From: Roseiflexus sp. RS-1
Lineage (GTDB): Bacteria > Chloroflexota > Chloroflexia > Chloroflexales > Roseiflexaceae
Assembly (NCBI RefSeq): GCF_000016665.1
Contig: NC_009523.1
Location: forward strand, 5,269,501-5,333,500
Length of the DNA: 64,000 nucleotides
Reading direction: 5' to 3'
Part shown: positions 27,506-36,417 of the stretch, piece after piece
Layout of the letters: every line of letters starts with the position of its first letter
How positions within the stretch are numbered: the stretch's first letter is position 1
Position numbers and translations under genes: made by a program
Notes under the pieces: model-generated
Told to the model about the DNA's origin: nothing
Databases searched by the model: none
The model's input: the letters and a program-made list of their open reading frames with translations, nothing else

Positions 27506-28966
27506 ATGAACCAACTCGCAACCACTGTGCTCCGCAACTCGATCGTCGGTATGGCGGCGCATATCAGTATGAAACTTCTCTCGTTCGCGTTCTCGGTGCT
27601 GATCATCCGCAACCTGGGCGCGACCGATTTCGGACAGTATGCCGCCGTGCTCGGTTTTGGCAGCGTCTTCCTGTTCATTGCCGATCTTGGGTTAAGCCCG
27701 TACACGGTGCGCGAAGTGGCGCGCCTGCGCGACCAGCCCGACGGCAAAGAGCGCATTCAGGCGCTGTATGCCGATGTGCTGACCATGCGCCTGATCCTGT
27801 CGGTCATTGCGGGGATTCTGGTAGTCAGCGCTGCAATCCTGACTGGACGACCGCTTCTGATGATTGGAGCGATTGCGATCAACTCGTTCACCGTGCTGAT
27901 CTACGCCGTCCACGGCAGCAGCGAAGCAGTGCTCTCCGGGTATGAGCGCCTCGATCTGGTGTCAGGCATGCAGGTTGTCAATCAACTCGCGTTTGTGCTG
28001 ATCGGCGGGCTGGCGCTCTGGCTGGGGTTCGGCTACTACGGTCTGATCATCGCAACGATGATCGGGGTGACCCTTATGACAGCGCTGGTCGTTCGCGCAG
28101 TCTGGCGACTGGGGGTGCGTCCCGGTCGCGTGACCTGGCGACGCTGGCTGCCGCTGTTACGCGCTGCATTTCCGTTCGGCGTCATCGGTCTGACCCTGGG
28201 GATTTCATACCGCTTCGATACGGTGCTGCTCAACATTTACGAGGGCGATACGACGACCGGCTATTACAATGCTGCATACAATCTGATCTTCTCGCTGGTG
28301 ACGCTGTCGAATGTTCTCAACACCGCGCTCTACCCCTCGCTCTCGCGGCAGTCGGTAACGGCGCCGGAGACGTTGCCGCTGGTATACGAGCGTGTGTTGC
28401 GCTACCTGATGGTGGTGGCGCTGCCGATTGCAGTCGGTGGTTTCATCGTCGCCGGTCCGCTGGTAGAACTCTTGTTCGGTGCGGCTTACGCACCGTCCGC
28501 TCCGCTCTTCGCCATCCTGATCTGGGTGCTGCCGTTGATGTTCCTCTCCGAATTCCTCGGTTATGTGGTCGTCATTGCCGGGCGCGAGGCGCTGGTCGCG
28601 CGCTCGATCATTGTCAGCAGCAGCCTCAATGTCGTCGCCAACCTTCTGTTTATTCCGATGTTCGGTGTTGTGGCTGCGGCGACCGTCACAGTCGCAACCG
28701 AGGCAGTGCTGGTGCTCCAGTATATCTGGTTGACGCGCGACCTGCTGGGGCGAATGCAATGGAGCGCACTTCTGCGCTCAGCGCTGGCGGTCGTCGCAAT
28801 GGCGGCGCTGGTCTATCTGACGCGCAACCTGCCGGTGCTGGCGACAATTGCTGTCGGTGGGGCGCTCTACGGCGGGTTGCTGCTGGCAATGCGGGTTGTC
28901 GGTCCGGATGAAGCGGCATTTGTGCGGAGCATGCTGGCGGCGCGGCGGGCGGTCAAGCAAATATGA
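27506..28966 (+). CDS. wzx: Wzx-like polysaccharide flippase (MOP superfamily)
   Basis: A 486-residue protein with about fourteen membrane helices. Its N-terminus (IVGMAAHISMKLLSFAFSVLIIRNLGATDFGQYA) is typical of the polysaccharide-export branch of the MOP/MATE superfamily. The LGxxxFGxY pattern at the first-helix boundary and the DLGLSPYTVREVARLR segment support it. Wzx proteins flip undecaprenyl-linked oligosaccharides to the outer membrane face. It sits between glycosyltransferases, and a Wzy-like polymerase follows nearby. The frame opens with a TTG at 27485, but ATG 27506 is the more usual start. It lies 30 bases after the GT4 gene. Confidence 0.87.
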   Translation: MNQLATTVLRNSIVGMAAHISMKLLSFAFSVLIIRNLGATDFGQYAAVLGFGSVFLFIADLGLSPYTVREVARLRDQPDGKERIQALYADVLTMRLILSVIAGILVVSAAILTGRPLLMIGAIAINSFTVLIYAVHGSSEAVLSGYERLDLVSGMQVVNQLAFVLIGGLALWLGFGYYGLIIATMIGVTLMTALVVRAVWRLGVRPGRVTWRRWLPLLRAAFPFGVIGLTLGISYRFDTVLLNIYEGDTTTGYYNAAYNLIFSLVTLSNVLNTALYPSLSRQSVTAPETLPLVYERVLRYLMVVALPIAVGGFIVAGPLVELLFGAAYAPSAPLFAILIWVLPLMFLSEFLGYVVVIAGREALVARSIIVSSSLNVVANLLFIPMFGVVAAATVTVATEAVLVLQYIWLTRDLLGRMQWSALLRSALAVVAMAALVYLTRNLPVLATIAVGGALYGGLLLAMRVVGPDEAAFVRSMLAARRAVKQI

Positions 28967-28987
28967 TGCTAAAGGTTATGGTGAAAG

Positions 28988-30325
28988 ATGAAAATCGTTC
29001 TGCCAGTACACCACTTTTTGCCGAAACACGTTGGGGGGGCTGAACTCTATACCTTGAGGCTGTCCAACCTGTTTCGTGCTCGGGGGCATAGCGTCGAAAT
29101 CGTATGCGTCGAGTCGCTAGATGGAGATCACGCTATCCAGGTCGAGGCGGAAAGAGATTTCTACCATGATGTTCCCGTGTGGCGCCTCAGGTTGCCGCGT
29201 GACTGCGTCTCCGAGGGCTTGGGCATGCTCTATGACTATGCTCCGCTTGGAGCGTGGTTTGCCGACTATGTGCAGCGGGAGCATCCCGATGTTGTTCACT
29301 TTCAGGCGGGCTATCTGATCGGAGTAGCGCCACTCCGCGCTGCTGTCAGCGCGGGTATACCAACAGTGCTCACACTCCATGACCACTGGTTTCTTTGCCC
29401 GCGTATTATGCTACAACGTGGTGATGGCAGCATCTGCACCGCGATCCCTGACGATCCAGCCGGTTGCGCATGGTGTATGCTCCTTGAAAAACGACGCTAT
29501 CACATTGCCGATCACCTGACCGGTGGTCTTGCGGGTCGTCTTGCGCAGTTGTTAATGCTTATTCCCCAAAGGGAGGCTATTGCAGAGCGCCGTTCAACTC
29601 TAATGGAGTCCCTGAGTTTACCAGATATCGTGATTGCGCCATCAATGTATCTTGCCAGTCGCTTTGCCGAATATTTCCAGGCCGGGCGAATGATCGTTTT
29701 ACGCGGAGGGATCGATCTTGCTCCTTTCCAGAAAGTGCTATCAGCGCAGCATGATGGTATACTGCGTTTTGGATTTATTGGCCTGGTTGCTCCTCATAAA
29801 GGGGTGCATCTGCTTATTGAAGCGTTCCGCCTGTTGAATAACCGGGAAAGACCTGTTGAGTTACACATATACGGTAATACTGATGCGTATCCTGCTTATG
29901 TCAGAGAGTTACGCCAAAAAGCGCGAGGTGATGATCGCATTCACTTCCACGGTCGTTTCGAGCCATCCCGCGTTGCAGAAGTGTTCGCTGGCTTCGATGT
30001 CACCGTGCTACCATCGCTCTGCTACGAGAACAATCCACTTGTGATTTTGGAGTCTTACGCTGCTGGAAAACCGGTGATAACTGCGGCGATGGCAGGGATG
30101 AAGGAGTTGGTGAACCATGCGGAGAACGGGCTACACTTCAAGGCGGCAGACGCCAGAGATCTGGCACGACAGATGCAGTTGTTAATCGATGATACTGACC
30201 TTTTACCAAAGTTGCGCAGAGGCGTCCGACCGCCGCGGAGCATCGATCAAGAGGCAGAGGATCTGCTCGGTATCTATGAACGTCTCTGTCAGCAACGCAA
30301 CAGTCCGTCCAGCAAGGTGGTGTAA
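28988..30325 (+). CDS. GT4-family glycosyltransferase
   Basis: A 445-residue GT-B enzyme. The N-terminal HHFLPKHVGGAELYTLRLS carries the GG acceptor loop, and VLTLHDHWFLCPRIMLQRG is typical of glycan and PEP-CTERM-type GT4 proteins. The C-terminal half has RFGFIGLVAPHKGVHLLIEAF, the FAGFDVTVLPSLCYENNPLVILESYAAGKPVI block with the E-x7-E type donor-binding Glu pair, and GMKELVNHAENGLHF. It likely adds a sugar in the cytosol. Base composition is somewhat more AT-rich than neighbours. Its stop overlaps the next start by one base (TAATG), which implies coupling. Confidence 0.88.
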   Translation: MKIVLPVHHFLPKHVGGAELYTLRLSNLFRARGHSVEIVCVESLDGDHAIQVEAERDFYHDVPVWRLRLPRDCVSEGLGMLYDYAPLGAWFADYVQREHPDVVHFQAGYLIGVAPLRAAVSAGIPTVLTLHDHWFLCPRIMLQRGDGSICTAIPDDPAGCAWCMLLEKRRYHIADHLTGGLAGRLAQLLMLIPQREAIAERRSTLMESLSLPDIVIAPSMYLASRFAEYFQAGRMIVLRGGIDLAPFQKVLSAQHDGILRFGFIGLVAPHKGVHLLIEAFRLLNNRERPVELHIYGNTDAYPAYVRELRQKARGDDRIHFHGRFEPSRVAEVFAGFDVTVLPSLCYENNPLVILESYAAGKPVITAAMAGMKELVNHAENGLHFKAADARDLARQMQLLIDDTDLLPKLRRGVRPPRSIDQEAEDLLGIYERLCQQRNSPSSKVV

Positions 30326-31227
30326 TGTCTCCCGATGTTGTGATCATCATCCTCTGCTACAACGGAATCGCCGACACCCTGGCATGCCTGGAGTCGTTGC
30401 AGCGCGTGGAGTACCCGTCATTTGATCTGCTGGTCGTCGATAACGCTTCGAGCGATGGCACGCCGCAGGCGGTGCGCGCGCAGTTTCCACAGGTGACGGT
30501 GATAGAGAACGGCGCGAATCTGGGATTCGCCGCAGGAAATAACGTCGGTTTGCGCTATGCGCTCCGTCACGGGTACGACTATGCGCTGCTGCTCAACAAC
30601 GACACCGAAGTTGCGCCTGATTTCCTGACGCGCCTGATTGATGTCGCCGGGTCAGATCCGGACATCGGCGCGGCAGGACCGACGATCACCTACTATGAAC
30701 GTCCCGACCTGATCTGGTCGGCTGGCGGGATGATTGACTGGAGACATGGTATTGCGCGAATGCGCACGAATGAAGTCGATAGCGGACAGTACTGCGAGCC
30801 AGCCGACGTCGATTTCGTGACCGGATGCGCACTGCTGGTGAAACGCGCCGCGCTGCAACGCGCCGGATTACTCGATGAACGCTTCTTTATGTACTTCGAA
30901 GAAACGGAATGGTGTGTCCGCATCCGGCGCGCCGGTTTCCGGATCGTCCACGTCCCACAATCGCGCGTGCTGCATAAAATACCGCTCAATGCGCGTTTTG
31001 ACAAAGAGTATCTGGCGTACTATATGACCCGCAACCGGCTCCTGTTCCTGCGGGCAACCGGTGCGCCGCTCAGTGCATGGCTGCACGCGCTGTTCGTTCA
31101 GGATCTGCGCACCTACCTGAGCCTGGTGGTGCGCCCGAAATGGCGCACACGCCCCGGACGCGTCGGTATGCGCCATGCCTGGATGGACTTCTGGCGTGGA
31201 CGGTTTGGGAAGTGGGAGATGGTGTGA
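30325..31227 (+). CDS. GT2-family glycosyltransferase, rhamnosyltransferase-like
   Basis: A 300-residue GT-A enzyme. It has VVIIILCYNGIADTLACL, LLVVDNASSDGTPQAV, NLGFAAGNNVGLRYAL, the LLLNNDTEV metal/donor loop, and CALLVKRAALQRAGLLDERFFMYFEETEWCVR, where the ED(W) pair supplies the base. This set marks the WcaA/WbbL-type rhamnosyl- and related transferases. It is coupled to the previous GT4 by a one-base overlap. A heptanucleotide array begins five bases after its stop. The donor sugar cannot be told from sequence. Confidence 0.88.
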   Translation: MSPDVVIIILCYNGIADTLACLESLQRVEYPSFDLLVVDNASSDGTPQAVRAQFPQVTVIENGANLGFAAGNNVGLRYALRHGYDYALLLNNDTEVAPDFLTRLIDVAGSDPDIGAAGPTITYYERPDLIWSAGGMIDWRHGIARMRTNEVDSGQYCEPADVDFVTGCALLVKRAALQRAGLLDERFFMYFEETEWCVRIRRAGFRIVHVPQSRVLHKIPLNARFDKEYLAYYMTRNRLLFLRATGAPLSAWLHALFVQDLRTYLSLVVRPKWRTRPGRVGMRHAWMDFWRGRFGKWEMV

Positions 31228-31231
31228 GAGT

Positions 31232-31334
31232 GTTGAAGGTTGAAGGTTGGAAGGTTGAAGGTTGGAAGGTTGAAGGTTGAAGGTTGGAAGGTTGAAGGTT
31301 GGAACGTTCAACGTTCAACGTTTTAACGTTCAAC
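31232..31334. repeat. Heptanucleotide array C (GGTTGAA/GGTTGGAA, then CGTTCAA)
   Basis: About ten tandem GGTTGAA or GGTTGGAA units (7 or 8 bases), followed by about four CGTTCAA-type units that are near-reverse complements of the first set. The two halves could fold into a long hairpin. It begins five bases after the GT2 stop. Confidence 0.85.
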
Positions 31335-31380
31335 GCCTGACAATGACAATTTCGTTAGTCATCCTCCCCGCCCATTTAGT

Positions 31381-31406
31381 GCGCCGTCACCCCTGCGTGC
31401 TATAGT
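31381..31406 (+). promoter_or_regulatory. Candidate extended -10 promoter module of the HlyD-like gene
   Basis: The module ends in TGcTATAGT, a good extended -10, 59 bases before the ATG. Its 26 bases match the element at 43421-43446 in 22 positions, with the same distance to the start codon. Confidence 0.55.
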
Positions 31407-31465
31407 CTTTTCAGGTTCGCCTGTCGGGAATGCAGGCACGGCATCCGTGGAAGGAGAGCGCGGTT

Positions 31466-33010
31466 ATGCGGAAGATTATTGTTGGCTTAGCACTGATTGG
31501 GAGCATTGTCCTGGCTGCATGCGGCCCGCTGGCATCGGCGCCGGCAACCCCCGAGACCTGGACGCCTCCGGCGACGGCGACCCCTGTCCCCACTGCAATC
31601 CCGACGCCAACGCGCCCGGCGTTGACGACGTATACCGTTCAGCGCGGGACCATCGAGCGAAGCGTAGAGTTGCAGGGACGAGTTGCAGCCGTTGGTGAGC
31701 GTGAACTCTTCTTCGCCGTCGATGGCGTGGTCAAAGCGGTCTATGTGACGCCCGATACCGAAATCACCAGAGGTCAGGTGCTGGCGGAACTGGAGGCGGG
31801 TGAACTGGAGGATCGCCTGGCGCAGGCGAAGCAGCAATACACACTGGCGCAACAGCAACTCGACCGCGCGCTCGGTGAGATGCGCTTTCCGCTGCGACGC
31901 GCTGAGATCGACCTGGAAGTGGCGCGCACGGCGCTGGCGCAACTGCTCGCCCCGCCCGACGCCACCAAAATTGCCGCAGCCCGCGCCGCGCTTCAGCAGG
32001 CTGAGGCAGCGCGCGACCGTGCGCGCAACGATGCATCGGCAGTCAAAACGCGCGCCGAACTTGCTCTCCAGCAGGCGCAGAAACGCCTGATCGCCGCCCA
32101 GGCGGAGTTTAGCGCCGCTTCATACGCCGCAGAGCAGGACAAAACCGACAACAGGGCGCAGGAACGTCTCGCCAGAGCGGGTGATGCGCTGCGCGCGGCG
32201 GAAGAAGAAGTCGCGCGGCTCCAGATCGAGTACGATACTGCGCGCAACAACGAAATCGCTGCGGTGCAGGCAGCCGAAGCGCAGGTGATGCTGGCGCAAA
32301 CCACGCTCGATGAGTTGCTCAAAGGTCCTGACCCGCTCAAAGTCGCCGAAGCGCGGCGCGCCGTCGCCGTGGCGGAACTGGCGGTCGAGCAGGCACGCAG
32401 CAATATTCGTGTCGATCCCCAACTTGAGCGCGCAGTCGAAGAAGCGAAACAGGGGGTTGATGATATTCGGCGCCAGATCGAGGCGCTCAAACTGGTCGCC
32501 GGTTTCAATGGGCGCATTCTGGCAGTGAATGTTGCGCCCGGATCGGTCATTCGCGCCGGAGAACCGGCCTTCATCGCGCTGGATCCGTCGGTCGCATCCG
32601 ATGCACTGGAAGTGCTGGTCACGAGCAGTTCGGCGCCGCTGGTTGCCGGGCAACCGGTGTCGATCTCCTTCGCCCGCTATCCGGGTGTGACATACCAGGG
32701 TACGGTCACCAGCATTCCCGGCGGCAGCTCGAACAGCGCTGCGGCCCTGAGCGGCTACCACATCGCCTATGAGCCAGCCGACCTGCAACTCGAGACGGGA
32801 GACGCAGCAACGGTGACGGTCGTTCTGGCGCGGCGCGAAGGCGTGCTCTGGTTGCCGCCAAAAGCCATTCGCGCCGACTCGCGCAGTTACGTGCTGGTGC
32901 AGCGCGGGGATCGCCCGGAGCGGGTCGATATTCAAACAGGATTGACAACGGCGGATCAGGTGGAAATCCTCAGCGGTCTGAACGAAGGCGACGTTGTCAT
33001 CGGGCAGTAG
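31466..33010 (+). CDS. HlyD/RND-type periplasmic adaptor lipoprotein
   Basis: A 514-residue protein. It begins with a lipoprotein signal (MRKIIVGLALIGSIVLAAC), then a Pro/Thr-rich linker, a first half of a biotinyl-lipoyl domain (VDGVVKAVYVTPDTEITRGQ), and a long Ala/Gln/Glu-rich coiled-coil hairpin (about 120-345). The second lipoyl half (FNGRILAVNVAPGSVIRAGE) and a beta-barrel end follow. Adaptors of this kind join an inner-membrane MacB-type ABC or RND pump to outer channels or act with ABC exporters in monoderm-like cells. No ABC or RND gene is seen next to it, so the partner lies elsewhere. AAGGAGAG stands seven bases before ATG 31466. Confidence 0.87.
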   Translation: MRKIIVGLALIGSIVLAACGPLASAPATPETWTPPATATPVPTAIPTPTRPALTTYTVQRGTIERSVELQGRVAAVGERELFFAVDGVVKAVYVTPDTEITRGQVLAELEAGELEDRLAQAKQQYTLAQQQLDRALGEMRFPLRRAEIDLEVARTALAQLLAPPDATKIAAARAALQQAEAARDRARNDASAVKTRAELALQQAQKRLIAAQAEFSAASYAAEQDKTDNRAQERLARAGDALRAAEEEVARLQIEYDTARNNEIAAVQAAEAQVMLAQTTLDELLKGPDPLKVAEARRAVAVAELAVEQARSNIRVDPQLERAVEEAKQGVDDIRRQIEALKLVAGFNGRILAVNVAPGSVIRAGEPAFIALDPSVASDALEVLVTSSSAPLVAGQPVSISFARYPGVTYQGTVTSIPGGSSNSAAALSGYHIAYEPADLQLETGDAATVTVVLARREGVLWLPPKAIRADSRSYVLVQRGDRPERVDIQTGLTTADQVEILSGLNEGDVVIGQ

Positions 33011-33019
33011 GAGCGAGAT

Positions 33020-34192
33020 ATGCGGATCGGCATCGATGTGCGCTATCTGTCGCACGGTTTGGTTGGCGGCGTTCATACCTATATCAAACATTTCGTCGCA
33101 GAATTGTGCGCGATCGCTGCCGATCACCAGATCGTTCTCTACGCCGACACCAAGCGTCCTTTTGAACTGAACGATCTGCCGCCCCATGTGACGCTGCGAT
33201 TGCTCCCGTATCGAGGTCCGCAATCGAGCGTGTATCTGGACTACATTGGTCTGCGGCGCGCAATGGCGCGTGACCGCCTCGATGTGGTGCATTATCCGGC
33301 AAACTATGGTTTTCGCGTTCCCGGCGCGCGGGTGGTGGTGACGCTCCACGATGCGCTGACGATCATGCCGCTCCGGGAGACATTGTTCAGTTCCGGTTCG
33401 CGGCGCACACTCCGTTCAATGGCGATGACAGTCTATCTGTATGTCGGTTCGCGGTTGATGCTGCGTGATGCCGATATGATCCTGACCGTTTCGGAGCACG
33501 CGAAACAGGATATTCTGCGGTACTGCCGATTTGATCCGCAGCGCATCATCCCCATTCCGCACGCACCGACGCCGGATATGCGCCGGATGAGTGACGAAGC
33601 CGTCCTTACCGCTGTCCGCCAGCGTTATGGGATCGATCAGCCGTTCGTTCTCGCGGATGCGCTGAAGAATCCCGGTGTGCTGGTGCGCGCCTGGCGGCGA
33701 TTGCCAGCGTCGCTGCGCCAGAGCCATCGGATCGTCTTCTTTTCGCGCCATCCTGCGCCGCTGCCGGTGGTCTTCGAGGCGGTCGAACGTGATGGCGCAG
33801 CACTGCTGATCAACCCGCCGCGCCCCGACCTGATCGCCCTGTACAGCATGGCAGAAGTGTTCGTCTTCCCTTCGTGGTTTGAGGGTTTCGGCATTCCTGT
33901 GCTGGAAGCAATGATCTGCGGCGCGCCGGTGATTGTCTCGGATCGAGGACCACTGCCAGAGGTTTCCGGGGGAGCAGCGCTGGTGATGGATGCCGAGGAC
34001 GATACCACCCTTGCGGGATACCTGGAGCGATTGCTGACCAATCCGGCGGAAGCATCCCATTGGCGCGAACGTGGTTTCGCTCATGCGGCGCGGTTCAGCT
34101 GGCGCAAGACCGCACAGCGCATTCTGGAGAGTTATGAACAGGCGGCACAGATGGCGTATCGCGCTTCTGCCGCCGTGAAAGCGGGGCGTTGA
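33020..34192 (+). CDS. GT4-family glycosyltransferase
   Basis: A 390-residue GT-B enzyme that starts with MRIGIDVRYLSHGLVGGVHTY, a GT4 N-terminal acceptor loop. It continues with VVVTLHDALTI and ILTVSEHAKQDILRY. The C-terminal domain has LYSMAEVFVFPSWFEGFGIPVLEAMICGAPVI and SDRGPLPEVSGGAALVMD, with the canonical EGFGIPVLEA pair of donor-binding Glu residues. It resembles mannosyl- and rhamnosyl-type GT4 enzymes. AGGAG lies about six bases before the ATG. It begins nine bases after the HlyD-like gene and precedes a second GT4 by ten bases, so these form one operon. Confidence 0.9.
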   Translation: MRIGIDVRYLSHGLVGGVHTYIKHFVAELCAIAADHQIVLYADTKRPFELNDLPPHVTLRLLPYRGPQSSVYLDYIGLRRAMARDRLDVVHYPANYGFRVPGARVVVTLHDALTIMPLRETLFSSGSRRTLRSMAMTVYLYVGSRLMLRDADMILTVSEHAKQDILRYCRFDPQRIIPIPHAPTPDMRRMSDEAVLTAVRQRYGIDQPFVLADALKNPGVLVRAWRRLPASLRQSHRIVFFSRHPAPLPVVFEAVERDGAALLINPPRPDLIALYSMAEVFVFPSWFEGFGIPVLEAMICGAPVIVSDRGPLPEVSGGAALVMDAEDDTTLAGYLERLLTNPAEASHWRERGFAHAARFSWRKTAQRILESYEQAAQMAYRASAAVKAGR

Positions 34193-34202
34193 AGGAACAA
34201 CG

Positions 34203-35420
34203 ATGCGCATCCTTGCACTCACATCCTGGTGGCCCGAACCGGCAGACAACGGCTCGCGGCTGCGTATTGCCAGTTTACTGCGCGCAATGGCGCAGCGCCA
34301 CGATATTCACCTCATTTCGTTCTTTCAGGAGCCGGTTACCGAAGCGCAGATCCGAAGAATGCGCGAGATATGCACCGCAGTCGAGGCAATCCCTCAACCG
34401 GTATGGCGACCGCGTCCGGGAGAACAAATCCTGAGCCTGTGGCACCCGGAACCAAGTTCTTTTCGTGCCACCTGGAGCGCGGCATTCGATGCGTGTGTGC
34501 GACGTGCTGCAACCGATGCGCCTGATATGGTGATCGCCTTTCAAACCGGCGTCGCGCGGTATGCTCTAAGCGTACCGGGCGTTCCGCGGTTGCTCGAAGA
34601 ACTCGAAGTTGGAAATTTCTACACCCACGTGCATCTTCAGAAAATGCCGCACCATCGGTTGCGCGCATGGTTAACGTGGCGCAAACAGACGGCATACATC
34701 CGCCGTTTGCTTGGTCACTTCGATGCCTGTACTGTTGTTTCTGTGAATGAGCAACGATTGACCCATGCAATCGCGCCGGGTGCGACGGTTTACGTTCTGC
34801 CGAACGGAACCGATGTGAGTGTCGGTGATCAGGATTGGGGCGCGCCCCAACCGGATACGCTGATCTATCCCGGTGCACTAACATTCGACGCCAATTTTGA
34901 TGCCGTTGATTATTTTCTGCGTGATATTTTTCCACGCGTAAAGGCGCAGCGACCGGAAGTGCGATTTGTGGTGACCGGCAATGCCCCGCCGACGCTCAGA
35001 ACGGCGCTGCCACAGATAGAGGGCGTCGAGTTTACCGGCTACGTTCCTGATGTTCGCCCGGTTATCGCGCGTTCCTGGTGTGAAGTCGTGCCCCTGCGAT
35101 CAGGCGGCGGGACGCGACTCAAGGTGCTCGAAGCGCTCGCACTCGGCGTTCCGGTCGTTTCAACGCCAAAAGGCATCGAGGGTCTGGCGCTTGATGATGA
35201 TATTCATGTCCTGGTTGCGCCAACTACCGATGAATTTGTAGACGCAACGCTGCGCATTCTTGATCAACCGGAATTGCGCGCGCGTCTGGCGGAAGCCGGG
35301 CGTCGTCGCGTGGCAGAGTTGTACGACTGGCGAATCATCGGTCAACAGATGAATGAGTTAATCGAGGAAATCATTCGCCAGCATTCGGGTAGACGATCTG
35401 TTTATAGCACGCATGCCTGA
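34203..35420 (+). CDS. GT4-family glycosyltransferase
   Basis: A 405-residue GT-B enzyme. The N-terminus (MRILALTSWWPEPADNGSRLR) and VLPNGTDVSV are characteristic of PEP-CTERM/exosortase-associated and similar GT4 transferases. The C-terminal half has TLIYPGALTFDANFDAVDYF, VEFTGYVPDVRPVIARSWCEVVPLRSGGGTRLKVLEALALGVPVV and STPKGIEGL. A GAAGGA ribosome site lies about seven bases before the ATG. It follows the previous GT4 by ten bases. Donor sugar unknown. Confidence 0.88.
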   Translation: MRILALTSWWPEPADNGSRLRIASLLRAMAQRHDIHLISFFQEPVTEAQIRRMREICTAVEAIPQPVWRPRPGEQILSLWHPEPSSFRATWSAAFDACVRRAATDAPDMVIAFQTGVARYALSVPGVPRLLEELEVGNFYTHVHLQKMPHHRLRAWLTWRKQTAYIRRLLGHFDACTVVSVNEQRLTHAIAPGATVYVLPNGTDVSVGDQDWGAPQPDTLIYPGALTFDANFDAVDYFLRDIFPRVKAQRPEVRFVVTGNAPPTLRTALPQIEGVEFTGYVPDVRPVIARSWCEVVPLRSGGGTRLKVLEALALGVPVVSTPKGIEGLALDDDIHVLVAPTTDEFVDATLRILDQPELRARLAEAGRRRVAELYDWRIIGQQMNELIEEIIRQHSGRRSVYSTHA

Positions 35421-35453
35421 AAAGGTGTTGCGGATCATTGAGAGATAGTTTCT

Positions 35454-36386
35454 ATGAGTCATCAGACGGATGTATCGGTCATTCTTGTCAATTGGAACGG
35501 ATGCGCTCTGCTTGAGAGAGCGCTCAGCGCCTTATTTACAACGACGCATAAGGTGGCAATGCAGGTCATCGTTGTTGACAATGCCTCTTCGGATGGCAGT
35601 GTTGCAATGGTGCGCCAGCAGTTTCCTCAGACAACGCTGCTGGTCAATAGCAAAAATGTTGGCTTTGCACGGGCGAATAACCAGGCGCTGGAACTGGTCG
35701 AAGGACGCTATATTCTGCTCTTGAACACCGACGCATTTGTTCACGAAGGCACAGTCGATGGCATGGTCGCGTTTATGGATGCCCATCCGGATGCAGGGTC
35801 AGTTGGATGTCGTCTCTACTACGAAGATGGAACATTGCAGCGTTCATGCTTCGCGTTTCCCACGCTGGTAACAGAATTGTGGAGTGCTTTATTCCTCGAC
35901 CGACTCTTTTCGAGGAGTCGTTATTTTGGTAAATATCAGATGACCTATTGGGACATGAACGACACACGAGCTGTTGACTCGCTCATGGGTGCATGTCTGA
36001 TGGTAAGAAGCGATGTTGTCAGACGTATTGGACTTTTTGATGAGCAATTTTTTATGTATTCAGAGGAAATCGATCTTTGTTACCGTATTCAGAAAGAGGG
36101 ATTGAAAAACTATTATCTTCCTCATTTTTCGGCAATACATCTATGGGGCGGGAGTTCCCGAAGAATACGACGTGAGTCGTTCCTGAGACTTTATCAAAGT
36201 AGAGTAAAATTTTTTCGCAAACATTACGGAGAAGAGGTGGTAAAGAGATATAAGACCGTTTTACATTTCTCGGCTTTCATGCGTATTTCTCTGGGGATGA
36301 TTTTGTTTTTTCTTCAGCGTAGGGATGATATGCGAGATATTGTACGAGATTATGGTTCGCTGCTGTGTCTGGTAAGGGTATTCTAA
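35454..36386 (+). CDS. GT2-family glycosyltransferase, rhamnosyltransferase-like
   Basis: A 310-residue GT-A enzyme with VSVILVNWNGCALLERAL, IVVDNASSDGSVAMV, NVGFARANNQALEL, the LLLNTDAFV metal/donor loop, and ACLMVRSDVVRRIGLFDEQFFMYSEEIDLC with its acidic pair. The C-terminus is basic and Phe-rich, ending in a hydrophobic stretch. GC content drops in its 3' half (from about 35870), where codons such as TAT, TTT and AGA become frequent. The same trend continues into the next gene, which suggests local horizontal exchange. It likely adds a rhamnose-type sugar to the repeat unit. Confidence 0.88.
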   Translation: MSHQTDVSVILVNWNGCALLERALSALFTTTHKVAMQVIVVDNASSDGSVAMVRQQFPQTTLLVNSKNVGFARANNQALELVEGRYILLLNTDAFVHEGTVDGMVAFMDAHPDAGSVGCRLYYEDGTLQRSCFAFPTLVTELWSALFLDRLFSRSRYFGKYQMTYWDMNDTRAVDSLMGACLMVRSDVVRRIGLFDEQFFMYSEEIDLCYRIQKEGLKNYYLPHFSAIHLWGGSSRRIRRESFLRLYQSRVKFFRKHYGEEVVKRYKTVLHFSAFMRISLGMILFFLQRRDDMRDIVRDYGSLLCLVRVF

Positions 36387-36417
36387 GTTGTATAAGTATT
36401 GAATTTGCGTGTATTCC

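Noticed and set aside
31070-31333. Minus-strand frame with QPSNLQPSTFQ repeats
   Set aside because: It is the translation of heptamer array C and the end of the GT2 gene on the wrong strand.
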